A DNA stretch of 64,000 nucleotides from an uncultured Christensenellaceae bacterium (GTDB taxonomy: Bacteria > Bacillota > Clostridia > Christensenellales > UBA3700), in assembly GCA_944381325.1 (NCBI GenBank), contig CALWKS010000003.1, forward strand, positions 62,001 to 126,000, given 5' to 3'. The notes under the pieces were generated by a model, which was given only the letters and a program-made list of their open reading frames with translations, did not search any database and had not been told where the DNA came from. A program made the position numbers and the translations under genes. This document shows positions 33,824 to 41,584 of this stretch, one piece after another (within the stretch, counting starts at the first letter, position 1; the number at the start of each line of letters is the position of its first letter).

Positions 33824-35341
33824 TTAAAGTATCTGCAATTGCTTTTTATAAGCCCTCTTGAAATCCTGAATGCTGGTCATTGCGTCCTTTATTTCAAGCG
33901 AACATTCAGCGCCTTCGCTGTCCGTCTTCATGATTACGCTGTCTCCCAGGACGTCGCAGGTTATAGTCTTTATAACTCCGCTCATGCTTCTGTCAAGGCT
34001 TTCTGCGATCCTGACAATTACGCCCAGCTTGAATATCGCGTCGACGTCTTCTTCTGTAAGCATTTCGCGGTAGCGCATAAATTCAGCCATATTGACGTCG
34101 CCCTTTCTGTGCATGCTTGCCATAAACGCCGCCATTACCAGATCCTTGTGCGATATGCCGTAAAGGTTGCTGTTAAGGATTATATAGCAAGAATGCTTAT
34201 GGTGGTCATAGTACTTTATGCGGTTGCCCGAGTCGTGAAGCATAGCGGCTGTGCGCAAAACTTTGACGTAAGCGCGCGGCAGCTTGTGCAACACCTTGAG
34301 CTGCTTAAACAGCTGTATAGAAAGGTTGTATACGTGTTCTGCGTGAGGAATGTTTTCTCCGAAGAAATTGAGCAGCGAATATATGCTGTGTCCCAGAACG
34401 TCGGAAATAGGCTTCTCGTTGGTTGACGGAACGGCATACTTGAACATCGCACCCTCTCTGAGACCGCTGCCTGAAATAACCAGCTCTTCGAGATTGAGAT
34501 AATTAATTACGCTCTTGATTGCCGCAAGCGCAGACGGGAAAATATCTGCTCTTACGCTGGAGAGTCCTTTTATCTTCATCGTCTTGTCAAGATCGAGGTT
34601 CTTTATATTGCCGTAAATGCCGTTGAACTCCTGATTTGTTACGACATAGTTGTGTGCCATTGAAAGCGGATATTTCTTAAGCATACGGCTTATCTTGCCG
34701 AGGTTGCGGAAAGAACCGCCCACGCCGATAAGCTTCGTATCAGGAAGTATCTCAGCCATCCACGGAACGTTCTTAAGCTGCTCTGTAACATACTCCTCTA
34801 TCATTCTGTTTCTTTCCTGCGGAGAAACCCCGGGCTTTGAGAACATCTCTGTCAGAACGACAGCGCCGAAAGGCAGAGTTATATGCTGCAAAAGATTCTT
34901 TCTGTTGTAATATACGAACTGGGTGCTGCCTCCGCCGATATCCATTATGATACCGCGGGGAATATCCATCGAGTTGATTACGCCCTGATATACCAGCTGA
35001 GCTTCTTCGTCGGCATCGAGAACTTTGAGCTTTATGCCGGTAGTTGCCAGCACTTCGTCGAGAAATCCCCTTTGATTCTTTGCTCTGCGTACAGCCGCAG
35101 TAGCGTATGCGTAAATCTTTTCAACCTTATTAGCATCGCACAGTCTTCTAAACATTTTGAGAGTTTTGATAGTCTGCGCAACTCTTGCAGGCTGTAAAAA
35201 ACCGTCAAACTCCATATCCTGTGCGAGCCTTACGGTTTCCTTCAATTCGTCGACTACTGAAAAATAACCGCCTTCCAATATGTCGACCAATACTAGTCTC
35301 AGCGAATTCGAGCCGAGATCTATAATTGCTATTTTTTCCAT
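33824..35341 (-). CDS. Ppx/GppA exopolyphosphatase with HD domain
   Basis: 505 residues. The N-terminal 300 are an ASKHA-fold phosphatase (IDLGSNSLRLVLVD, YATAAVRRAKN, IMDIGGGSTQFVYY), which hydrolyses polyphosphate and/or pppGpp. The C-terminal 200 contain an HD-type module (MLHDSGNRIKYYDHHKH). Such proteins link polyphosphate or stringent-response nucleotide turnover. Two ATG codons are possible (35347 and 35341); the second has the better distance to AAAGGA. It stands alone with its own promoter and terminator. Confidence 0.93.
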   Translation of the reverse strand: MEKIAIIDLGSNSLRLVLVDILEGGYFSVVDELKETVRLAQDMEFDGFLQPARVAQTIKTLKMFRRLCDANKVEKIYAYATAAVRRAKNQRGFLDEVLATTGIKLKVLDADEEAQLVYQGVINSMDIPRGIIMDIGGGSTQFVYYNRKNLLQHITLPFGAVVLTEMFSKPGVSPQERNRMIEEYVTEQLKNVPWMAEILPDTKLIGVGGSFRNLGKISRMLKKYPLSMAHNYVVTNQEFNGIYGNIKNLDLDKTMKIKGLSSVRADIFPSALAAIKSVINYLNLEELVISGSGLREGAMFKYAVPSTNEKPISDVLGHSIYSLLNFFGENIPHAEHVYNLSIQLFKQLKVLHKLPRAYVKVLRTAAMLHDSGNRIKYYDHHKHSCYIILNSNLYGISHKDLVMAAFMASMHRKGDVNMAEFMRYREMLTEEDVDAIFKLGVIVRIAESLDRSMSGVIKTITCDVLGDSVIMKTDSEGAECSLEIKDAMTSIQDFKRAYKKQLQIL

Positions 35342-35382
35342 TGACATTTATCCTTTGATAAGTTTCGTTTTTTGACGCTTAA

Positions 35383-35411
35383 ATTATAGCACACGCTTTA
35401 ATTTTTGGCAA
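35383..35411 (-). promoter_or_regulatory. Promoter of the Ppx/GppA gene
   Basis: On the minus strand TTGCCA (35411-35406), 17-base spacer, TATAAT (35388-35383). Confidence 0.8.
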
Positions 35412-35782
35412 TACCCAATATTTTTCAATACGCGCTCTACGCGTGCGGGCGTGCGTGAAAATGCATGATTTTTTAAAAATCCACATTCTCAAGCAAAAAA
35501 CTGAGCAAAAATTTTACACAGTTACAGCTTGTTTGTTGCACAAATTTATTCTCTTTATGCACAAAACGGTTATTTCTTTTTTATAGGGATTTTTATATCG
35601 TCTGTTATTTTCAATTGAATCCTTGCAATTTTCACTTTGAACATTGTCCTGAATTATCTCACAATACACTACAGGCACATTCAGCAGCACGTCTTTTAAG
35701 CCTTTTCATAGACTTACAGAACAGCAGATTTAAAATACCGACTTGTCTTTCCGCAGTTTAAACAGCTTTTTAACGACAAATA

Positions 35783-35818
35783 AAAAACGACGCGGTTTTT
35801 CCTGCCCGTGTCGTTTTT
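35783..35818 (-). terminator. Terminator of nrdD-nrdG
   Basis: AAAACGACACGG pairs with CCGCGTCGTTTT (one mismatch), followed by TTTTTATTT on the minus strand. Confidence 0.8.
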
Positions 35819-35847
35819 ACGCCTTTATTGTTTTCAGATACTCTGAG

Positions 35848-36363
35848 TCAGTTCCACCTCTCGTCCGTACAAAGGACGGCTTTACCCTCTTTAAGAGTTG
35901 CCCGAACGTCTATTACCCTCTGATTGGAAGAGCCTTTGAACTTTGCGTCATAACATCTTTCTTTCTGCACGAAAGGTCCGTCTACAAGGACGTCCAGCTG
36001 CTCAAGAAGCTCTTTCGCGCCGCTGACCTTTCCTGCAAGCAGATCCTCGACAAGATATCCTGTATAGCAGGCAATATCGTCAACGCCGCTCTCTCTGAAC
36101 ATCTTAGCTAGTTCTGCAAGCGCGTGTGCCTGACACATAGGCTCTCCGCCGCTGAAAGTTACGCCGCAGAGCAAAGGATTCTGCAATCCTTCTTCAAGCA
36201 GAGCGCTTATATCAGTCTCCTTCCCTCCTGCAAAATCGTGCGTCTGAGGATTGTGACAACCCTTGCAATTGTGGGGGCATCCCTGTACGAATACGGCATA
36301 TCTGAGCCCGGGCCCGTCGGTAATGGAATCGTTTACCGTGCCCGCAATTCTTATTTTTGTCAT
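35848..36363 (-). CDS. nrdG: Anaerobic ribonucleotide reductase activating protein
   Basis: 171 residues, the usual short NrdG. Radical SAM activase with CPHNCKGC (CxxxCxxC) and the SAM-binding TFSGGEP. It generates the glycyl radical on the NrdD encoded just upstream, whose stop codon its start overlaps (ATGA). Of a different subtype from the longer NrdG2 at the left edge, so each NrdD in the window has its own activase. Confidence 0.95.
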   Translation of the reverse strand: MTKIRIAGTVNDSITDGPGLRYAVFVQGCPHNCKGCHNPQTHDFAGGKETDISALLEEGLQNPLLCGVTFSGGEPMCQAHALAELAKMFRESGVDDIACYTGYLVEDLLAGKVSGAKELLEQLDVLVDGPFVQKERCYDAKFKGSSNQRVIDVRATLKEGKAVLCTDERWN

Positions 36364-38696
36364 TTGTCTTCCTTGCTTATGCCGTGTTTTACGCGGTCTC
36401 TTTCTTCAGCGCGTTTTGCGTTGTTGAAACGGTCGAGAGTTCCTACGAGATATCCGGTAATACGACGGATTCTTTCAAATGCGACGCCGTTCTCGCCCTC
36501 TTTTCTTCCGCACTTGGGGCAGCACTCTCCGATAATGCCGTTGTAGCCGCATACGGGGTCTCTGTCTACGGGGTGGTTGATAGAACCGTAACCTACGCCC
36601 GCTTCCTTCATGCATCTGACAATCTTTTCAAACGCTTCAACGTTGTTTGCGGTGTCTCCGTCCAGCTCAACGTAGCTGATGTGTCCGGCATTTGTAAGCG
36701 CATGGAAAGGAGCTTCAATTCTGATTTTGTCGAATGCGCGGATATTGTATCCTACGGGAACGTGGAAAGAGTTGGTGTAATACTCTTTGTCCGTAACGCC
36801 GGGGATGATGCCGTACTTCTTCTTGTCTATTCTTACGAATCTGCCTGAAAGACCTTCTGCAGGCGTAGCGATAAGACCGAAGTTGAGACCTGTCTTCTGA
36901 GAAATTCTGTCAAGGTATTCTCTCATAAAGCGGACAATATCCATACCGAGGTTGAGAGATTCTTTGCTTTCGCCGTGATGCTTGCCTGTAAGCGCCGTAA
37001 GCGTTTCTGCAAGACCTATAAAGCCTATGCTCAGAGTGCCGTGCTTGAGCACTTCGCCCACTTCGTCGTTGGGACCGAGCTTGTCTGAATCAATCCATAC
37101 TCCCTGTCCCATAAGGAAGGGGAAGTTTCTGACCTTCTTCTTTGACTGGATCTTGAATCTGTCCAGAAGCTGCTGAACGACGAGATCCATCTTGCGCTCG
37201 AGTTCTTCAAAGAACCAGTCCACGTTTCCTCTGCTCTTTATTGCTATTCTGGGCAGGTTTATAGAGGTAAAGCTGAGGTTGCCTCTGCCGTAAGTGATTT
37301 CTCTCGACGGGTCGTATACGTTGCCCATAACTCTGGTGCGGCAACCCATATACGCGATTTCTGTTTCGGGTCTGCCCGGCTTGTAATACTGCAGGTTGAA
37401 CGGCGCGTCGATGAACGAGAAGTTGGGGAACAGTCTCTTCGCACTGACCTTGCAAGCCAGCTTGAACAAATCGTAGTTGGGGTCGTTCTTGTTGTAGTTG
37501 ACTCCCTCTTTGACCTTGAATATATGGATCGGGAAGATAGGTGTTTCGCCGAATCCGAGACCCGCTTCCTCCGCAAGAAGAATGTTCTTTATGATCATTC
37601 TGCCTTCGGGGGTCGTATCGGTGCCGTAGTTGATAGAGCTGAACGGAGTCTGAGCTCCTGCACGGGAATGCATCGTATTGAGGTTGTGGATAAGAGCTTC
37701 CATAGCCTGATAAGTAGCTCTGTCAGTTTCGCTCTCAGCCTTCTTGGTAGCGAAAGCCTTTGCCTTTGCAAAGTCCTCATCCGAGAAATCTTTGAAAGCT
37801 TCTCTTTCAGCTTTGTCATATTCCGCATTGCCTGCGAGGCAGGGATATATGCCCTTCTCCGCCTCTATCTTGGCAATAGTCTTCTTGACGTCGTCCAGAG
37901 TAAGATTGCTGCCCGCGATAAGTTCAAGCGCCTTGGTAAGGTTTGAGCAATAAAGTCTCTTATAAGTCTTTACAACGCCGGGAGCAAGACCGTAATCGAA
38001 GTTGGGGATGCTCTGTCCGCCGTGCTGATCGTTCTGGTTGGACTGGATAGCTATGCAGGCAAGCGCCGCATAGCTTTGAATGTCGTTGGGTTCTCTGAGG
38101 AAACCGTGTCCCGTAGAAAAACCGCCTTTGAACAACTTAAGCAGGTCTATCTGACAACAAGTTGTGGTCAGAGTGTAAAAGTCGAAGTCGTGGATGTGAA
38201 TGTCTCCGTCTCTGTGCGCTTTGCTCTGCTCGGGAGGAAGAATGTACTTCTCGTAATAATCCTTCGCGCCCTCGCTGCCGTACTTGAGCATAGTGCCCAT
38301 TGCGGTGTCGCCATCGATATTTGCGTTGTCACGCTTCATATCGCTGTCGCCTGCGTCGGTAAAAGTCAGCTCGTTGTAAATGCGCATGAGCGCAGTATTC
38401 ATCTCTCGGGACTTGGTGCGCTCTGCACGGTACAGAATGTATTTTTTAGCGATATAGGCATAGCCGTTTTCCATGAGGACTTTTTCTACCATGTCCTGTA
38501 TATCTTCGATGGTAGGGCTCTTCGAGGACTCAGCGTATTTTTCAAGAAGTCTTTCTTCAACAAGACGCGCCAGTCTTGCGCACTCCTGCTCGTCCTTTCT
38601 GCCTGCAGAAGCCATAGCCTTGGATATAGCGGTCTGTATCTTGCTTATATCGTAAGGTACTCTTCTTCCGTCTCTTTTGATGATTGTTTCAAACAT
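36360..38696 (-). CDS. nrdD: Class III ribonucleotide reductase, canonical
   Basis: 778 residues. ATP-cone (about 1-95), HIHDFDFY with a CC pair nearby (TTTCCQIDL), finger-loop Cys in MGCRTRV, zinc site with CGYNG and CCPKCG, and the glycyl radical loop RITGYLVG with G748, followed by NAKRAEERDRVKH at the very C-terminus. This is the standard NrdD layout, likely formate-dependent as in E. coli and T4, with no fused redoxin. The ATG at 38696 follows GGGAGGG; a longer in-frame start 72 bases upstream would run through the NrdR box and is rejected. nrdG follows with a 4-base overlap. Confidence 0.95.
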   Translation of the reverse strand: MFETIIKRDGRRVPYDISKIQTAISKAMASAGRKDEQECARLARLVEERLLEKYAESSKSPTIEDIQDMVEKVLMENGYAYIAKKYILYRAERTKSREMNTALMRIYNELTFTDAGDSDMKRDNANIDGDTAMGTMLKYGSEGAKDYYEKYILPPEQSKAHRDGDIHIHDFDFYTLTTTCCQIDLLKLFKGGFSTGHGFLREPNDIQSYAALACIAIQSNQNDQHGGQSIPNFDYGLAPGVVKTYKRLYCSNLTKALELIAGSNLTLDDVKKTIAKIEAEKGIYPCLAGNAEYDKAEREAFKDFSDEDFAKAKAFATKKAESETDRATYQAMEALIHNLNTMHSRAGAQTPFSSINYGTDTTPEGRMIIKNILLAEEAGLGFGETPIFPIHIFKVKEGVNYNKNDPNYDLFKLACKVSAKRLFPNFSFIDAPFNLQYYKPGRPETEIAYMGCRTRVMGNVYDPSREITYGRGNLSFTSINLPRIAIKSRGNVDWFFEELERKMDLVVQQLLDRFKIQSKKKVRNFPFLMGQGVWIDSDKLGPNDEVGEVLKHGTLSIGFIGLAETLTALTGKHHGESKESLNLGMDIVRFMREYLDRISQKTGLNFGLIATPAEGLSGRFVRIDKKKYGIIPGVTDKEYYTNSFHVPVGYNIRAFDKIRIEAPFHALTNAGHISYVELDGDTANNVEAFEKIVRCMKEAGVGYGSINHPVDRDPVCGYNGIIGECCPKCGRKEGENGVAFERIRRITGYLVGTLDRFNNAKRAEERDRVKHGISKEDK

Positions 38697-38735
38697 ATTC
38701 CCTCCCGTGCGCAACATTTTGCGGTTTTTGCCCGC

Positions 38736-38784
38736 ACCACAATATATTGTGGTATTTGCTCGCGCCATTTACTTTATTTTGTAT
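38736..38784. promoter_or_regulatory. NrdR box plus a degenerate second box upstream of nrdD-nrdG
   Basis: ACCACAATATATTGTGGT (38736-38753) is a perfect palindrome with the same core, CAATATATTG, as both boxes at 497-546. A weaker copy, ACTTTATTTTGTAT, is centred 32 bases away, the same spacing as the other pair. Both lie downstream of the predicted -10 box, in the transcribed leader, where NrdR would block elongation or polymerase clearance. Confidence 0.8.
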
Positions 38785-38795
38785 TTGCCTTATAA

Positions 38796-38824
38796 AGGAT
38801 ATCATAGTGAGTATTGTCTGTCAA
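38796..38824 (-). promoter_or_regulatory. Promoter of nrdD-nrdG
   Basis: On the minus strand TTGACA (38824-38819), 17-base spacer, TATCCT (38801-38796). Confidence 0.6.
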
Positions 38825-39072
38825 CGACAATTTCAATAATAAAAATAAAATTATTTCGGTAAAATTGCTTGACAAATTCAAATAAATATTTACGCCTTAA
38901 AAAGTAACTTTATATTACTGCATTATACTTAATGTTACCCGCTATGACAGTAATTTTAAAAACCGCAAAAACTTATATTTCGTGTCCGGAAAATATTGGA
39001 TTTTTATAAAAAATTTTTACAGCCACATATTTTTCACTTACGCCATATTTGTATAACCGCAAAATCGGCAAA
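38825..39072. other. AT-rich intergenic region without recognised gene
   Basis: Between the nrdD promoter and the phosphatase terminator. Poly-A/T tracts dominate; no reading frame with a ribosome binding site, no RNA fold and no repeat are visible. Confidence 0.5.
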
Positions 39073-39099
39073 ACAAAACGCCCGCAGATGCAGGCGAAT
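39073..39099 (-). terminator. Terminator of the low-molecular-weight phosphatase gene
   Basis: CGCCTGC pairs with GCGGGCG around ATCT, followed by TTTTGTTTT on the minus strand. Confidence 0.75.
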
Positions 39100-39123
39100 T
39101 CAATCGTAAGAATCATTACTTTG

Positions 39124-39603
39124 TTATTTCTTTTCAGGCTCTTTTTTTATCTTATCCGCAAGCTTTATAAGAAATCCTTTTATCAGATCCATCACTGCAA
39201 AATAATCATCGAGACTTTTCATAAGAAAAGGGTCCGGGATCGTAGTGTAATAGCCGTCAACATACTCGCTCAGCGTTACGAACTTCTTGTGATATCTCAG
39301 CGGCAGAGCGATTTTATTCATTCTTGTCATTCCTATAATGACGTCGGCTTCTTTAAAAAGATAACCGTCTCCCCACTTAAATGCGGGCTTATGCGCGTCT
39401 ATCTCCTCTTCAGAAAATCCTTCTCTCAAAAGCGCAAGCCTTGCCTTGGGGTGAATTTTGAAAGAACGGTTGAACACCGCGGCGCTTCTCACGCTCTCCA
39501 TCTTGGCGGAAAGCTCGGCGTCTTCTTTTACCATACGCTTAAAAACATATTCGCAATAAGGACTGCGGCATATATTGGACGAACACACAAACAATATCTT
39601 CAT
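39124..39603 (-). CDS. Low-molecular-weight protein tyrosine phosphatase
   Basis: 159 residues. Opens with MKILFVCSSNICRSP, the CX5R phosphate loop with nucleophile C7 and R13, and carries the general acid Asp in IPDPF. Members dephosphorylate tyrosine or arginine residues of proteins; YwlE-like arginine phosphatases cannot be distinguished here. The ATG at 39603 is the only start that keeps the phosphate loop at the N-terminus. No ribosome binding site precedes it: a TATAAT ends only six bases before, so the mRNA may be leaderless. Confidence 0.9.
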   Translation of the reverse strand: MKILFVCSSNICRSPYCEYVFKRMVKEDAELSAKMESVRSAAVFNRSFKIHPKARLALLREGFSEEEIDAHKPAFKWGDGYLFKEADVIIGMTRMNKIALPLRYHKKFVTLSEYVDGYYTTIPDPFLMKSLDDYFAVMDLIKGFLIKLADKIKKEPEKK

Positions 39604-39609
39604 ATATCG

Positions 39610-39639
39610 ATTATATATTATATATATTGTATAGCGCAA
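39610..39639 (-). promoter_or_regulatory. Promoter that would give a leaderless phosphatase mRNA
   Basis: On the minus strand TTGCGC (39639-39634), 18-base spacer, TATAAT (39615-39610). Transcription would start about seven bases on, at the ATG itself (39603). Confidence 0.5.
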
Positions 39640-39720
39640 CATATTTTTTACGTCGCTAAGCTTTGTATTCTATTCCTTCCACGTACGCCGTTATGATCTT
39701 TCAAACTCAATAAATTATAT

Positions 39721-39747
39721 AAAAAAAGAAGCGGCAAAAGCCGCCTC
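39721..39747 (-). terminator. Terminator of the condensation-like acyltransferase gene
   Basis: GGCGGC pairs with GCCGCT (within a longer GAGGCGGC/GCCGCTTC stem) around TTTT, followed by TTTTTTT on the minus strand. Confidence 0.85.
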
Positions 39748-39761
39748 CGTTATTTTATTTA

Positions 39762-41060
39762 TCAGATTTTCTCTTCACCGTAATCGCGGATAAGAGAAGT
39801 CATATACTCGAGGAATGCCCTCATAACTTCAAGGTCTTTATCTGAGCATCTTTCCGATATCGTGAAAGTCGCCTCTCCTCTGAACGTCGTGCAGGCAACC
39901 TGCATATATGGCTTGAATTTCACAGTGCCGGTCATAAACGCTTTTATCGCCTTGTTCCCTGTAAGGTCTATATACTCGCTCTTGATAACTCCTATGTTTG
40001 ACATTCCCACAAGAGGATTGGTATATCCAATCCTGACCGCAAGCTGAGAAATAGCAAACGGGAACGCCTGGAAAGCGAATGCCATAAGCGGCAGACCCGC
40101 AAGTCCCAGCAAAGGATTTTCTTTATGCGGTTTAAGCGCCGCCTTTACCTTACCAAGAGTTTCCGCAAAGCTGTCGCCTGCGCCTTCGGTGAGTTTGCAA
40201 GGCATATACGAAGTAAGATTGGTAAAGCCCTCAGTATCGTTGCCTTTAAGGTATCTGCGAAGATCCAGCATCGAGGTTATCTCTGTCGGGGTCTTTCCAT
40301 CCACGCCCTTAAAGAACTTCACTATCGCCCTGAAGAATGCCGCAAGATATATGTCGTTTACCGTGTAGCCGTCTTTCTTTCCTCTGATCTTTGCTTTTTC
40401 AAGCGCTTCTGCTTCAAGCTCGACTTTCATTATGTGAGACTTATCCGTCTCTTTGTCGGGCTCGAACGGAAACTTAAGCTTGATGTTTGTTCTCGATACG
40501 TTCTTATAAAGCATCTTAGCCTGTTTTGCAAGATCTTCAGGCAAATCGCGGTAAACCTGCCTTGCGCTGCGGCTGCCCGTCTTTACTTTCGCCTTATAAT
40601 TCGGATCTGCTTTAAGGCCGTTATACGTTTCGCATACCGTCTTGCCGAAACTTATAAAATCCCTGCCGTCAAAGCACATATGATTGATAAGGAAGCACAG
40701 CATGCTTCTGCCGTTGCCTTTAAGCAGCGTAAACTCAAACTGAAGCTTGCCTCTGCAATCTATTCTGCGCGTAAGAATTTTCTGGATCTGAGCAACAAAA
40801 TCGTCGTCTTCTATTACGGTAAGAACGTCTGCGTCTGTATAATCCTCATTGACCACCCAATACGGATTTACGGGATTTGCAACAAAACTGCTGTGAAGAA
40901 CGTCAATTTTATCAACGACCTGTTTTAACGCCTTGCGCATGATATCTTCGTCCACGATACCTTCATACTCGAAAGCGCAATGCATCATTCCGTCATAATA
41001 GTTCTTGAAAATATACTGGACCTTATCCCACATCTCGGCTTTGATAGTTTTTCTTTTCAA
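39762..41060 (-). CDS. Condensation-domain-like acyltransferase
   Basis: 432 residues of the chloramphenicol acetyltransferase/condensation/WES superfamily. The active-site motif appears as INHMCFDG, where the usual HHxxxDG has Asn for the first His while the catalytic second His and the DG remain. The channel motif near the middle reads SMLDLRRYL. Members acylate alcohols or join amino acids, often in lipid or natural-product synthesis (PapA5, alcohol acetyltransferases). It stands alone with its own promoter and terminator, with no carrier protein or synthetase nearby. The start codon is TTG at 41060, preceded by AAGGAGAG. Substrate unknown. Confidence 0.75.
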   Translation of the reverse strand: MKRKTIKAEMWDKVQYIFKNYYDGMMHCAFEYEGIVDEDIMRKALKQVVDKIDVLHSSFVANPVNPYWVVNEDYTDADVLTVIEDDDFVAQIQKILTRRIDCRGKLQFEFTLLKGNGRSMLCFLINHMCFDGRDFISFGKTVCETYNGLKADPNYKAKVKTGSRSARQVYRDLPEDLAKQAKMLYKNVSRTNIKLKFPFEPDKETDKSHIMKVELEAEALEKAKIRGKKDGYTVNDIYLAAFFRAIVKFFKGVDGKTPTEITSMLDLRRYLKGNDTEGFTNLTSYMPCKLTEGAGDSFAETLGKVKAALKPHKENPLLGLAGLPLMAFAFQAFPFAISQLAVRIGYTNPLVGMSNIGVIKSEYIDLTGNKAIKAFMTGTVKFKPYMQVACTTFRGEATFTISERCSDKDLEVMRAFLEYMTSLIRDYGEEKI

Positions 41061-41119
41061 AGTCCTCTCTCCTTATAGATGAATTTTAATTCTGGCCGTA
41101 TGTCCTGTTTTCAATGTTA

Positions 41120-41148
41120 ATGATATAGAAAATAAAACCCACTGTCAA
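41120..41148 (-). promoter_or_regulatory. Promoter of the acyltransferase gene
   Basis: On the minus strand TTGACA (41148-41143), 17-base spacer, TATCAT (41125-41120). Confidence 0.8.
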
Positions 41149-41285
41149 ATTATTCACATCGGCAACGTATTATAACGTACAAGTAGGGCTGAATTTTTTA
41201 GTGTGCCCCAAACGAGTATTAACCGCTAGCTTTAAATGATTTGTTTTAATCTGAATGACTCAATTAAATTTTTTGATTATAACGT

Positions 41286-41314
41286 TTGCCAAATCCCGCA
41301 GGATATTGTACAAT
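41286..41314 (+). promoter_or_regulatory. Promoter of tRNA-Ser
   Basis: TTGCCA (41286-41291), 17-base spacer, TACAAT (41309-41314), 11 bases before the mature tRNA. Confidence 0.8.
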
Positions 41315-41324
41315 AACATAGCAC

Positions 41325-41414
41325 GCAGAGATGTCCGAGAGGTCGATGGTGCAGCACTCGAAATGCTGTGTTGGTGAAAGCCAACCGAGGGTTCGAATCC
41401 CTCTCTCTGCGCCA
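41325..41414 (+). tRNA. tRNA-Ser (anticodon CGA)
   Basis: Acceptor stem GCAGAGA pairs with TCTCTGC, then discriminator G and an encoded CCA. The anticodon loop is CTCGAAA, giving CGA (41359-41361), which reads UCG. The long variable arm GTTGG-TGAAAG-CCAAC is diagnostic of a class II tRNA such as serine. The T arm holds GTTCGAA. Confidence 0.96.
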
Positions 41415-41423
41415 AGAGCAAAT

Positions 41424-41460
41424 AATACGAACCCTTAAAATTCAAGGTTCGTATTTTATA
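41424..41460 (+). terminator. Terminator of tRNA-Ser
   Basis: AATACGAACC pairs with GGTTCGTATT, followed by TTATATTGTTTTG. Confidence 0.8.
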
Positions 41461-41584
41461 TTGTTTTGTTTTTCATACATTTATATGATATGCTCTTGCA
41501 GCAAGCTTTAACGTTGTACTTTATTTGACTTTTTTAATAAAATATTATACCCTGCTATTGAGCATATAAGACAGGAGAGATATT

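Larger units (their letters stand above)
35348..35847. other. Intergenic region without recognised gene, about 500 bases
   Basis: AT-rich. It holds the promoter of the Ppx/GppA gene (35383-35411) at one end and the terminator of the nrdD-nrdG operon (35783-35818) at the other. Between about 35420 and 35770 I see no supported reading frame, RNA gene or repeat. Confidence 0.6.
41061..41324. other. Intergenic region between acyltransferase gene and tRNA-Ser
   Basis: Contains the acyltransferase promoter and, at the right end, the tRNA promoter. Nothing else recognised between about 41150 and 41285. Confidence 0.5.

Noticed and set aside
35420..35770. Possible riboswitch or small RNA in the 500-base gap
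   Set aside because: No stable paired structure or conserved core recognised; sequence is mostly A/T tracts.
41260..41445. Minus-strand reading frame across the tRNA-Ser gene
   Set aside because: Overlaps a complete tRNA and has no ribosome binding site.
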